A stretch of DNA of 64,000 nucleotides, taken from Mesorhizobium sp. M8A.F.Ca.ET.218.01.1.1 (GTDB lineage Bacteria; Pseudomonadota; Alphaproteobacteria; Rhizobiales; Rhizobiaceae). How positions within the stretch are numbered: position 1 is the stretch's first letter; every line of letters begins with the position of its first letter. The notes below the pieces were generated by a model. That model was given only the letters and a program-made list of their open reading frames with translations. It did no database searches and was not told where the DNA came from. The translations under genes were made by a program, and so were the position numbers. Of the stretch, positions 33,921 to 42,732 are shown in pieces. The DNA is taken from NCBI RefSeq assembly GCF_004791165.1, contig NZ_SRUZ01000007.1:248001-312000 (forward strand), written 5' to 3'.

Positions 33921-34036
33921 CCCTCACCCTTACCCTCTCCCCGTGAAGAACGGGGAGAGGGGGACGCCGACGTTGGTGCGCTTCCCTTCTCCCCGTCTCT
34001 ATACGGGGAGAAGGTGCCGGCAGGCGGATGAGGGCA
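33921..34036. repeat. Palindromic intergenic repeat with two tandem hairpins, inside the operon
   Basis: Outer arms CCCTCACCCT and GGCGGATGAGGGCA frame two perfect inner hairpins: CCCTCTCCCCG/CGGGGAGAGGG (33933-33961) and CCTTCTCCCCGT/ACGGGGAGAAGG (33985-34014). The block sits between binding-protein and fusion-permease genes, where it probably stabilises the upstream message or lowers read-through. Confidence 0.8.
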
Positions 34037-34113
34037 GCGGCGAGATCGAGAATTACCCGAAGCCATGCCTCGGGAACAACCCGGCCCTTTTTCTCATGGA
34101 ATAGCAGCAGCCG

Positions 34114-36237
34114 ATGACCTTTCGCGAACGCCTTCAGTCCTGGCGCTACAATCTCGTGCCCGACCATCTGGTCGGCGAGATCCTGACCAAGCGCTGGACC
34201 GACAACGCCATTCCTTTCCTGGCGCTGGTGGTGACATTGGCGACCTTCGGCTCGATCATTCCGGGCTTCTTCAAGCTCTCCTCGCTGCAGGAATCGACCC
34301 GCCAGCTCGGCGAGTTCTCGATGGTCGTCACCGGCATGACCGTGGTGATGCTGGGCGGCGGCATCGATCTCTCGGTCGGTTCGATCTTCGCGCTGTCCTG
34401 TTTCTCCGCCGTCTATGTCTTCTTCATCCTGGAACAGTCGATCTGGCTGGCGCTGGCCGCCTCGCTCGCCACCGGCCTCGTGTTCGGCGCGATAAACGGC
34501 TACCTCGTCGGCTATCTCCGGCTGCGCGCCTTCCTCACCACGCTGGTGACCTTCATCTTCGGGCGGGCGCTGTTCGACATTCTGGTCATCACCTATGCCG
34601 CCGATGTGCAGCTTTCGACCGCTACGTCTGACGTGCTCGATTTCATAGGCGACAGCGCCTTCTGGGGGCTCTCGGTCTCGGTGTGGCTGGCAATCATCCT
34701 CGCCATCGTCACCCATATCGCGCTGACGCGCTCGCGGCCCGGCTGGCATGTGCTGGCGGTCGGCGGTTCCCGCCGCTCGGCGCACAATGCCGGCATCCGG
34801 GTGCGCCGCACCGTGTTCATGACCTATGTCTTTTCCGGCTTCTGCGCCTCGATCGGCGGCTTTCTCATCGCCTGCCGGTTGAGCGGGGCGGGGCCGGGCA
34901 CCGGCCTCAACCTGGAGATCATGGCGCTGACCGCTGCGGTGGTCGGCGGCGTCAGCCTCGGCGGCGGGCGCGGTTCGGTGATCAAGGGCCTGATGGGCGC
35001 CATCATTGTGCTCACCATGACCAACGGGCTGATCCGGCTCGGCTACGGCACCGGCACCAACCAGATGGTTCTGGGCATCATGCTTGCGGTGGCTGTGACC
35101 ATCGACATCCGCTGGCTGAAGAACCGCCACAAGGTGCTGAACGAGGTCTATGTCGCGCCGGTCTATCTCAAGATGGGCGAAACACAGTCCGCGGTGCCGG
35201 GCTCCGGCACGCCTTACGCGCTCGACAACCGGTTGTCTTCAGCCGACCATATCGGGCTTGGCGAACTGGAGGGGCCTGAAGACGTCATCCTCGACCGCGA
35301 CGACAATCTCTATTGCGGCACCCGCCATGGCGAGATCGTCCGCTTCTTCGCGCCCGATTATGTCAGGTCGGAAGTGTTCGCCCATATTGGCGGCTTTCCG
35401 CTGGGGCTCGCCTTCGACAAATCAGGCAATCTCATCAGCTGCGTTGGCGCGATGGGACTCTATTCCGTGTCGCCTGAGCGCGAGGTGAAGCGTCTGTCGG
35501 CCGAGACGTCGCGTTCCTGGACCTCGATCGTCGACGATGCACGGCTGCGCGATCCCAATGATTGCGACATCGCTCCGGACGGGCGCATCTATTTTACGGA
35601 CTCGACCAAGCGCTACGACGCCCATGACTGGGCGCTGGACTCGATCGAGAACCGCGCCACCGGACGGCTGCTGGTCTACGACCCCAGGGACGGGTCGACC
35701 AGGACGCTGCTCGACGGCTATCGCTACACCAATGGTGTGTGCATGGCGCATGACGGCAAGTCGCTGTTCTTCGCCGAAAGCTGGGCCTGCCGCGTGCATC
35801 GCTACTGGCTGGAAGGGCCGAAGGCGGGCACCGCCGAATGTGTCATCCGCGACATGCCGGGGTATCCTGACAACATCAACCGGGCCTCGGACGGCAATTA
35901 CTGGATGGCGTGGCTGGGTATGCGCACGCCGAGCTTCGACCTCTCGCTGCGCCATCCCGACATGCGCAAGCGCATGACGCGCCGGCTGCCGCAGGACGAA
36001 TGGCTGTTTCCCAACATCAACACCGGCGGCGTGGTGAAATTCAACGAGAAGGGCGGCATCGTCGAGGCGATGGGCGACTTGACGGGCGGCGCGCACCCGA
36101 TGGTCACCTCGATGCGCGAGCACAAGGGATATCTGTTCGTCGGCGGCATCCTCAACAACCGCATCGGCCGCTACAAGATCAGGGGTGCCGACCCGAACTG
36201 GACCAGCCCCGCTTCCTATTGGGGGGCGCAACCATGA
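34114..36237 (+). CDS. Fusion protein: CUT2 ABC permease + SMP-30/strictosidine-synthase-like beta-propeller
   Basis: One 707-residue frame encodes two domains. Residues 1-340 or so are a CUT2 permease: VMLGGGIDLSVGSIFALS, IALTRSRPGWHVLAVGGSRRSAHNAG and VVGGVSLGGGRGSVIKGLMGAI. After a linker (LNEVYVAPVYLKMGE, about 345-360), residues 380-700 or so are a propeller: LEGPEDVILDRDDNLYCGTRHGEI, DPNDCDIAPDGRIYFTDST, GYRYTNGVCMAHDGKSLFFAESW and PGYPDNINRASDGNYWMAWLG, typical of SMP-30 gluconolactonases and APMAP-like hydrolases. The permease C-terminus is cytoplasmic in this family, so the enzyme would sit at the channel exit. The frame has no stop or start-like break at the junction. Confidence 0.88.
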   Translation: MTFRERLQSWRYNLVPDHLVGEILTKRWTDNAIPFLALVVTLATFGSIIPGFFKLSSLQESTRQLGEFSMVVTGMTVVMLGGGIDLSVGSIFALSCFSAVYVFFILEQSIWLALAASLATGLVFGAINGYLVGYLRLRAFLTTLVTFIFGRALFDILVITYAADVQLSTATSDVLDFIGDSAFWGLSVSVWLAIILAIVTHIALTRSRPGWHVLAVGGSRRSAHNAGIRVRRTVFMTYVFSGFCASIGGFLIACRLSGAGPGTGLNLEIMALTAAVVGGVSLGGGRGSVIKGLMGAIIVLTMTNGLIRLGYGTGTNQMVLGIMLAVAVTIDIRWLKNRHKVLNEVYVAPVYLKMGETQSAVPGSGTPYALDNRLSSADHIGLGELEGPEDVILDRDDNLYCGTRHGEIVRFFAPDYVRSEVFAHIGGFPLGLAFDKSGNLISCVGAMGLYSVSPEREVKRLSAETSRSWTSIVDDARLRDPNDCDIAPDGRIYFTDSTKRYDAHDWALDSIENRATGRLLVYDPRDGSTRTLLDGYRYTNGVCMAHDGKSLFFAESWACRVHRYWLEGPKAGTAECVIRDMPGYPDNINRASDGNYWMAWLGMRTPSFDLSLRHPDMRKRMTRRLPQDEWLFPNINTGGVVKFNEKGGIVEAMGDLTGGAHPMVTSMREHKGYLFVGGILNNRIGRYKIRGADPNWTSPASYWGAQP

Positions 36238-37289
36238 TCCTCGATCCGATCCTGGATATGTTTCGCGGCAAGGCAGTGACCATCCCGCCGCTCGACGGCG
36301 CCTTCCGGCCGAACACGCGGCTCGATGATGCGTCGGCTTTCGCCGAACTGACCGAGCCCGACAATCTGCTGGTTGCCGGTGGCCGGCTGCTCGCCTCAAG
36401 CGGCAACGCCGTCCTTGGGATTGCTGTCGGTGTGGAACCCGCCGTGGTCGAGACCTTTCCGTCTCCTGTCACGGCGCTGTCGCTGTCGCCTTCAGGCGAA
36501 CTCACGGTAGCGCTGGAGAGCGGCAAGCTGTTCATCGCGGCCAGGGAGGTGTCGCTGCCAGCCGGAATCCGTTGCATCACCGCTCTTGCCTATGCCGAGG
36601 ACGGCGGGCTTTGGCTGGCTAATGGGTCGGCCGAGCACACGCCGTCGCAATGGGCCGCCGATCTGATGAAGAAGGGCGCCTCCGGTTCGCTTTGGAAGCG
36701 GGATGCGGCAGGCGGTGAGTTCAGCAAGCTGGCCGGCGACATTGCGTTCCCTTACGGGCTCCATCCCCTCGGTAGGGACGTGCTGGTGAGCGAGAGCTGG
36801 CGCCACCAGCTCGTCCGTTTCGATGGCACGACCGGCGATCGCTCGACCGTGCTGACGCATCTGCCCGGTTATCCCGCGCGGCTGTCGCCGGCCGGCGATG
36901 GTGGCGCGTGGCTGGCCCTGTTCGCGCCGCGCAACCGGCTGATCGAATTCGTGCTGCAGGAAACGCACTATCGCCAGGACATGATCGGACAGGTGCCGCC
37001 GGCCTACTGGATCGCGCCGGCGTTGGCCTCAAACCGCAGCTTCCTCGAGCCGCTGCAATGCGGCGGCATCCGAACCATGGGCATCCACAAGCCGTGGTCG
37101 CCGAGCCGCTCCTACGGGCTGGTGGTCAGGCTCGATCAAAACATGCAGCCGCAGTTCAGCCTGCACAGCCGCGCCAACGGCACGCGCCACGGCATCTGCA
37201 GCGTGGCGGAAAGGGACGGCGGGCTGTTGATCGCCTCGAAGGGCGGCGACTGCGTGCTGGCCGTCGACCTTGCCTCGGGAGGTTTCTGA
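36234..37289 (+). CDS. Second beta-propeller protein, SMP-30/strictosidine-synthase-like
   Basis: The 351-residue protein is a diverged propeller: LAYAEDGGLWLANGS, SGSLWKRDAAGGEFSKLAGDIAFPYGLHPLGRDVLVSESWRH and HLPGYPARLSPAGDGGAWLALFAPRN align with the same repeats as the fused domain of the previous gene. It has no signal peptide, so it is probably cytoplasmic. ATG 36234 overlaps the fusion gene stop (ATGA), and its own stop overlaps the ATPase start. It may be a paralogue working on the same lactone or ester substrate. Catalytic residues cannot be assigned with confidence. Confidence 0.75.
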   Translation: MILDPILDMFRGKAVTIPPLDGAFRPNTRLDDASAFAELTEPDNLLVAGGRLLASSGNAVLGIAVGVEPAVVETFPSPVTALSLSPSGELTVALESGKLFIAAREVSLPAGIRCITALAYAEDGGLWLANGSAEHTPSQWAADLMKKGASGSLWKRDAAGGEFSKLAGDIAFPYGLHPLGRDVLVSESWRHQLVRFDGTTGDRSTVLTHLPGYPARLSPAGDGGAWLALFAPRNRLIEFVLQETHYRQDMIGQVPPAYWIAPALASNRSFLEPLQCGGIRTMGIHKPWSPSRSYGLVVRLDQNMQPQFSLHSRANGTRHGICSVAERDGGLLIASKGGDCVLAVDLASGGF

Positions 37290-38785
37290 TGCAACCGATA
37301 GTTCGCCTCGAGAACGTCACCAAGAATTACCGCGGCGTGCCCGCGGTGAAGAACGTCACCTTCGAGCTACGCAAGGGCGAAATCCATGCGCTGCTCGGCG
37401 AGAACGGTGCCGGCAAGTCGACGCTGACCAAGATCATCGCCGGAGTGGTCGATGCCACCTCGGGCAAGATGTTCCATAAGGGCCAGGAGATCGCCTACGC
37501 CTCACCGCATGCCGCGCTCGAAGCGGGCATTGCCATGGTGTTCCAGGAGACCAGCCTGGTGCCGTCGATGACGGTGGCGCAGAACCTCTATCTCGGTACT
37601 GAAAAATTCCTCAACCGGCTGCGCGGCACGTATATTTCAGCACAGCAGTTCCTGCAGTCGCTGAATTTTCCGGTCGATCCGAACGCCATGGTGGCGACGC
37701 TGGGCGCCGCCAAGCGGCAGATGGTCGAGATCGCGCGCGCCGTGCACCACAATGCCGAGATCATCATCTTCGACGAACCGACAGCGACGCTGACGCCGGA
37801 GGAGAAGCGGCATTTCTTCGCACTGATCCGGCGGCTGAAGGCGAACGGTGTCTCGATCGTCTTCATCAGCCACGCGCTGGAAGAGGCATTGATGATTGCC
37901 GACCGCATCACCATCCTGCGCGACGGCGAGCTGGTCATCACCGACGACACGTCGGCCTTCGACCGCGACAAGATCGTCGCCGCCATGGTCGGGCGCACGC
38001 TGTCGGGCCAGATCTACCGCCAGCGCGATGAGGCCAGGCTGCGCAAGGCCGGCAAGAAAGTGCTGTCGGTGCAGGACATTTCGATGAGCAACGTCGTGCG
38101 CAACAATTCCTTCTCGATCTTCGAGGGCCAGATCACCGGCGTGTTCGGCCTGATCGGCTCGGGCCGCACCGAGACGTTCAAGATCGTGTCGGGCATCTAC
38201 AAGCGCGATTTTTTGCGCGGCGGTGCGATCGAACTGGACGACAGGCCGGTGCGCTATCTCGTGCCGAGCCAAGCGGTGGCCGACGGCATTGTCTATGTCA
38301 CCGAGGACCGCAAGAGCGAAGGCATCTTCGAGACGATGGGCATCGCCGAGAACCTGTTCGGCGGGCTGCTGGCGGCGGGCCGCGAACAGGCCTGGGTGAT
38401 CAACCAGCAGGAGTTGCGGCAGCTTTCGGCGGAATGGACCAAGACGCTGAACATCAAGGCGATCAACGACAATGCGCGCGTCGTCGAACTGTCCGGCGGC
38501 AACCAGCAGAAGGTGGTGATCGGCAAGGGGCTGGTGCAGAAGCCGCGCATCGTCATCTTCGACGAACCGACGCGCGGCGTCGACGTCGGCGCGATCGCCG
38601 AGATCCACCAGATCATCAACCGGCTGGTGGATGAGGGGCTGGCGGTGGTCGTCATCTCGTCCTACCTGCCTGAGATCATGAACCTGTCGGATCGCATTTT
38701 GGTTTGCCGGCAAGGGCGCATCGTCGAGGAGTTTTCACCGGCGGAGGCGACGGAGGAGAGGATCATGTACGCGGCGGTGCATTAG
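37289..38785 (+). CDS. CUT2 ABC ATPase with two nucleotide-binding domains (RbsA/MglA-like)
   Basis: The 498-residue ATPase has domain 1 with Walker A GENGAGKST and Walker B IIFDEPTATL, and domain 2 with GLIGSGRTE (degenerate Walker A, usual for RbsA), signature LSGGNQQKVVIGKGL and Walker B IVIFDEPTRGVD. Domain 1 carries TLGAAKRQMVEIARA in place of LSGGxxQ. ATG 37289 shares its A with the previous stop. It energises the permease A/fusion permease pair. Confidence 0.9.
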   Translation: MQPIVRLENVTKNYRGVPAVKNVTFELRKGEIHALLGENGAGKSTLTKIIAGVVDATSGKMFHKGQEIAYASPHAALEAGIAMVFQETSLVPSMTVAQNLYLGTEKFLNRLRGTYISAQQFLQSLNFPVDPNAMVATLGAAKRQMVEIARAVHHNAEIIIFDEPTATLTPEEKRHFFALIRRLKANGVSIVFISHALEEALMIADRITILRDGELVITDDTSAFDRDKIVAAMVGRTLSGQIYRQRDEARLRKAGKKVLSVQDISMSNVVRNNSFSIFEGQITGVFGLIGSGRTETFKIVSGIYKRDFLRGGAIELDDRPVRYLVPSQAVADGIVYVTEDRKSEGIFETMGIAENLFGGLLAAGREQAWVINQQELRQLSAEWTKTLNIKAINDNARVVELSGGNQQKVVIGKGLVQKPRIVIFDEPTRGVDVGAIAEIHQIINRLVDEGLAVVVISSYLPEIMNLSDRILVCRQGRIVEEFSPAEATEERIMYAAVH

Positions 38786-38854
38786 GTGGCGAGACAAGGT
38801 GGATGATCGCACCATTGGATCGAACACCGGAGGCTAGTCGAGGCATCCGTCATT

Positions 38855-39038
38855 TCGTCATCCACGGGCGGAGCAAGGAGCGTAGCGACGCGGCGCAGAC
38901 CCGAGGATCCATGCCGAGACTCAGAAGCGCTGCTATGGTGCAGGATTTGGCTCCGCTGCACTCTACGGTGAAAGTCGCGGCATGGATCCCAGGGTCTCCG
39001 CGACGGCGCTTCGCGCCTGCTTCGCCCAGGGATGACGA
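38855..39038. repeat. Large imperfect palindromic repeat, family C
   Basis: Arms 38855-38915 and 38977-39038 are imperfect reverse complements (TCGTCATCCACGGGCGGAGC ... GATGACGA, with GGATCCATGCCG / CGGCATGGATCC near the centre). It fills most of the 390-base gap between the ATPase stop (38785) and the AhpD-like gene (39176), and is consistent with a Rhizobiales intergenic repeat. Nothing else is seen in this gap. Confidence 0.7.
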
Positions 39039-39175
39039 AGTTTAAGTGCTTCGGCCAACCTTCAAGGCGCCACGCCATTGAGCGCCAAAAACCGAGTCAA
39101 AAAAGTTGGTTAGCCGCCGCATTTGCTCGAAACTTGTTTCAACGACCTTATTCATCCAAACGAAAGGACCCGATC

Positions 39176-39586
39176 ATGGCCACCACAAAGCTCCTCAGCG
39201 ATGCCGAGGTCGAGAAAATCCCGGCGGTGAAGGCGGTGTTCGACGACATCAGGGCGACGCGCAAATCGGATTTCGTCAACAATTTCTGGCGTGGGCTGGC
39301 CAATGATCCGGCGGCGCTGAAGCGGATCTGGGAACAGTTGAAGGCTGTGATGGTGGCGGACAGCGCCATCGATCCGCTGACCAAGGAAATGATCTACATC
39401 GCGGTGTCGACGGCCAATGGCTGCTCCTACTGCGTCCACTCGCACACGGCGGCGGCGCGCGCCAAGGGCATGACCGACGCGCAGCACGGCGAGCTGGTGT
39501 CGATCATCGGGCTCGCCGGCCAGACCAATCATCTGGTTACGGCGATGCAGATTCCAGTCGATCCGCAATTCGAGGTGAAAAGCTAG
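39176..39586 (+). CDS. Carboxymuconolactone decarboxylase/AhpD-like protein
   Basis: The 136-residue protein carries the AhpD-type active site CSYCVHSH (CxxCxxxH) at about residues 82-89, preceded by LTKEMIYIAVSTANG. Family members act in thiol-based peroxide removal or as small-molecule decarboxylases. GAAAGGACCC precedes ATG 39176. It is flanked by a repeat and a 239-base gap, so it is probably monocistronic. Confidence 0.87.
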   Translation: MATTKLLSDAEVEKIPAVKAVFDDIRATRKSDFVNNFWRGLANDPAALKRIWEQLKAVMVADSAIDPLTKEMIYIAVSTANGCSYCVHSHTAAARAKGMTDAQHGELVSIIGLAGQTNHLVTAMQIPVDPQFEVKS

Positions 39587-39732
39587 AGCCGTTCCGGGAA
39601 ACGCGCATAGCGGCCTTCCATCTGAAATTACGCAAAAACAAAGAGTTAGAGCGGTTCGGTAGTTCTATCGAGCGCTGAACCGCGCCGGCGGCTAGCCGGC
39701 CTATCGGCGCGCCGCGCACATTTGTCCCCACG

Positions 39733-39750
39733 CTGTTAAGGAAGTGACAT
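39733..39750 (+). promoter_or_regulatory. Candidate Pho box upstream of the phosphodiesterase/Ugp-like operon
   Basis: CTGTTAA-N4-GTGACAT has the 7-4-7 spacing of a PhoB site (consensus CTGTCAT twice), matching 5 of 7 in each half. It lies 76 bases before ATG 39826. The match is partial. Confidence 0.4.
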
Positions 39751-39825
39751 GTAACGGCACTAAGGAAGCCACACGCGAGGTCGCTCGGTGGTTTTCCGGC
39801 AGCCGGCTCTCGCAATGGAGCCGGC

Positions 39826-40662
39826 ATGAAAATCGTCCAGATCACCGATACCCATTTCAGCCCGACCAAGCCGCATTTCAACGGCAATTGGCAGCCGCTC
39901 GCCGCCTGGATCGAGCAGAGCGCTGCGAACCTCGTCATCCATACCGGCGATCTCAGCGTCGATGGCGCAGACAAGGATGCCGACATCAGCTTCTGCATGG
40001 ACCTGATGCGGGAAATCTCAGTCCCGATGCTGCTTGTGCCCGGCAATCACGATGTCGGCCATCTGCCCGGCTCCTTGCAGCAGGTCAATGCGGAACGTCT
40101 CGAGCGCTGGCGCCGGCTGGTTGGTCCCGACTATTGGATGGAGGACGCCGGAAACTGGCGGCTCATCGGCCTCGACAGCCTGCTGATGGGCTTTGATGAT
40201 GCCGAAGAAGAGAACCAGTTCGAATGGCTGCGTGCGGCGCTGGAAAGCCGAGGCGGCCGGCGCGTCGCGCTCTTCGCCCACAAGCCCTTGTTCATCGATG
40301 AGCCGGGCGAGGGCGACACCGGTTACTGGAGCATCCGCCCGGCACAGCGGCAGCGTCTCTACGATCTGATCGCCGCCCATGATGTCGCGCTGTTCGCCAG
40401 CGGGCACTTGCACCGGGCATGGCAAGGCAAATACCAAAACACTTCGCTGATATGGGGTCCGTCGGCTGCCTTCGTCGTCGGCGACATGGAGCGCGACATG
40501 CCGGGCGAGCGGTTGCTCGGCGCCGTCGTGCATGAGTTCGGCGACACGGTCACCAGCGAGATCGTCGCAATTCCCGGCATGACCGTCCATGTCCTCGATG
40601 ACGTGGTCGAGGAGGTCTACCCGCACGAGGCGCACAAGGTCCGCAGGAAGATCGCGTCATGA
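39826..40662 (+). CDS. Calcineurin-type metallophosphoesterase (CpdA/GpdQ-like phosphodiesterase)
   Basis: The 278-residue enzyme shows the full dinuclear-metal set: TDTHF, HTGDLS, PGNHD, AHKPLF and SGHLH. Length and spacing match cAMP phosphodiesterase CpdA and glycerophosphodiesterase GpdQ. The stop overlaps the ATPase start (ATGA), placing it at the head of a Ugp-like importer operon. Cytoplasmic cleavage of imported glycerophosphodiesters is thus the favoured role; cyclic-nucleotide hydrolysis is the alternative. Confidence 0.87.
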   Translation: MKIVQITDTHFSPTKPHFNGNWQPLAAWIEQSAANLVIHTGDLSVDGADKDADISFCMDLMREISVPMLLVPGNHDVGHLPGSLQQVNAERLERWRRLVGPDYWMEDAGNWRLIGLDSLLMGFDDAEEENQFEWLRAALESRGGRRVALFAHKPLFIDEPGEGDTGYWSIRPAQRQRLYDLIAAHDVALFASGHLHRAWQGKYQNTSLIWGPSAAFVVGDMERDMPGERLLGAVVHEFGDTVTSEIVAIPGMTVHVLDDVVEEVYPHEAHKVRRKIAS

Positions 40663-41816
40663 GCGCGCTCTCGCTTCGCGGCCTGAACAAGGCCTTTGGC
40701 GGCAACGCCGTCCTGAACGGCGTCAGCCTCGATGCCGAAGCGGGCGAGTTCATCGCTCTCGTCGGCCCCTCGGGCTGCGGCAAGAGCACCTTGCTGCGCA
40801 TCCTTGCTGGGCTCGATCATGCCGACAGCGGCGAGATCTTCGTTGGCGGCAAGGACATGTCGGCGGTCGCCGCGGCCGATCGCAACATCGCCATGGTGTT
40901 CCAGTCCTACGCGCTCTATCCGCATCTGACGGCCGGCCAGAACATTGCCGTTCCGCTGGCCATGAAGCGGTTGAGCCGGACACAGCGCCTGCCGCTGGTC
41001 GGCTCGGCCCTGCCGGGCCAGAAAGAGATCCGGGCCGGGATTTCGCGGGATGTCCGCGAGATGGCGACGGTGCTCAAGATCGACCATCTGCTTGACCGGA
41101 AGCCTGGTCAGATGTCGGGTGGGCAACGGCAGCGCGTCGCGCTGGCGCGCGCCATGGTGCGCCATCCCAGCATCTTCCTGATGGACGAACCTCTGTCCAA
41201 CCTCGACGCCAATCTGCGCGTCCATGCCCGTGGCGAGATCGTCGAACTGCACCGGCGCGCCGGCGTACCGACGCTCTATGTGACGCATGACCAGGCCGAG
41301 GCGCTTTCGATGGCCGACCGCGTGGCGGTGATGATCGGCGGCAATCTGCTGCAACTCGCCGCGCCCGAGGCGATCTACAACGATCCCGCTCATATCGAGG
41401 TCGCCCGCTTCGTCGGCCAGCCGAGGATCAACATCATCTCGGCGCTCGCCGAGAATGGCCGCGTCGATTTCTCGGGCACCCGGCTTGCCCTGCTGGAGAA
41501 AGTGGCGAACGGCCCGGTCAGCCTCGGCATCCGGCCTGAATTCGTCAAGCTGTCGCCCAGCGGCCGGAGCGGGCTTGCCGGGCGGATCGAGCGTCTGGAA
41601 TTCCTCGGGTCGGAGGTCATTGCCCATTGCCGGCTCGACGCGTCCGGCGACGTCGTCATCGCCAAGCTTGCGCCGCATGAGGCGAGGGACCTGATTGCGG
41701 GAATGCCGGTGGGTATCCTTCTGTCCCCCGAACAGGCCATGGTCTTCGGGCCGGAGGGACGGCGGCTGCGTACGGCAAGTGCCGCGCCAACGCGGCAGGA
41801 GCCGGCCTATGTCTAG
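40659..41816 (+). CDS. CUT1 ABC ATPase, UgpC/MalK-like
   Basis: The 385-residue ATPase has Walker A GPSGCGKST, Q-loop MVFQSYALYPHLT, signature MSGGQRQRVALARAM, Walker B FLMDEPLSNLD, switch YVTHDQAEAL and a TOBE-type C-terminal domain. An extra 20-25 residues (about 108-130, SRTQRLPLVGSALPGQKEI) sit between Q-loop and signature, longer than in UgpC. Overlap with both neighbours shows one operon. Confidence 0.9.
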   Translation: MSALSLRGLNKAFGGNAVLNGVSLDAEAGEFIALVGPSGCGKSTLLRILAGLDHADSGEIFVGGKDMSAVAAADRNIAMVFQSYALYPHLTAGQNIAVPLAMKRLSRTQRLPLVGSALPGQKEIRAGISRDVREMATVLKIDHLLDRKPGQMSGGQRQRVALARAMVRHPSIFLMDEPLSNLDANLRVHARGEIVELHRRAGVPTLYVTHDQAEALSMADRVAVMIGGNLLQLAAPEAIYNDPAHIEVARFVGQPRINIISALAENGRVDFSGTRLALLEKVANGPVSLGIRPEFVKLSPSGRSGLAGRIERLEFLGSEVIAHCRLDASGDVVIAKLAPHEARDLIAGMPVGILLSPEQAMVFGPEGRRLRTASAAPTRQEPAYV

Positions 41817-42732
41817 CATCGTGCTGGCGGGCCGCGCTTCGGATGCGGCGGCACTTCATCGGCGCAGCGAAGACCGCGCCGCCTGGCTGCTGGCGGCTCC
41901 GGCGATCGTGCTGTTGCTGCTGTTCGTGCTGCTGCCGGTGGTTGCCGTCATCTTCCTCGGCTTCACCGATTTCGAACTCGGCTATGGCAAATTCCGCTTG
42001 GTCGGCTTCGAGAACTACGCGCATCTGATCACCGATCGAACCTTCCGCAAATCATTGTGGAACACATCGGTCTATACGGCGATCGTGGCACCGGTCTCGA
42101 TCGTGCTCGGTCTCGGCGTCGCCTTGCTGATCGAAGGTGAACCGCGTGCGCGCGGCTTCTTCCGCACCGTCTATTTCCTCCCCGTGGCTTCGCTGATCGT
42201 CGCCATGGCGACGGTCTGGCAATATCTCTTCCACCCGACGATCGGGCCGATCAACGCGCTGCTTTCCCTCGCCGGCATTCCCGGTCCGAACTGGCTCGGG
42301 GCCTCGAACACCGTGCTCTACAGCCTGTCGATCATCGGCATCTGGCAGTCGGTGGGCTTCAACATGGTGCTGTTCCTGGCGGGCCTGACGGCTATCCCGC
42401 GCGAACTCTATGCCGCCGCACACGTCGACGGCGCGAAATCGGCGCTCGACCGGTTCTTCCTGGTCACCTGGCCGATGCTCGGACCGACGACGCTGTTCGT
42501 CGTCACCATCAGCATCACCAATGCGGTGAAGGTTTTCGAGACCGTGAAGATGCTGACCGATGGCGGCCCCAACAAGGCGTCGGAAGTGCTGCTGTTCACC
42601 ATCTACCAGGAAGGTTTCGTCTATCTGCGTGTCGGCTACGCCTCGGCAATGACCGTCGTCTTCCTGGCGATCCTGGTCGTGCTGATGCTTCTCCAGTATC
42701 GCGTGCTCGACCGGCGGGTGCACTACACATGA
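41809..42732 (+). CDS. CUT1 ABC permease, UgpA-like
   Basis: The 307-residue permease has six TM segments, the EAA loop PRELYAAAHVDGAKSALDRFFLVTWPMLGPT and the late motif NAVKVFETVKMLTDGGPN. Start ATG 41809 overlaps the ATPase stop by eight bases. It pairs with the next permease. Confidence 0.9.
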   Translation: MSSIVLAGRASDAAALHRRSEDRAAWLLAAPAIVLLLLFVLLPVVAVIFLGFTDFELGYGKFRLVGFENYAHLITDRTFRKSLWNTSVYTAIVAPVSIVLGLGVALLIEGEPRARGFFRTVYFLPVASLIVAMATVWQYLFHPTIGPINALLSLAGIPGPNWLGASNTVLYSLSIIGIWQSVGFNMVLFLAGLTAIPRELYAAAHVDGAKSALDRFFLVTWPMLGPTTLFVVTISITNAVKVFETVKMLTDGGPNKASEVLLFTIYQEGFVYLRVGYASAMTVVFLAILVVLMLLQYRVLDRRVHYT

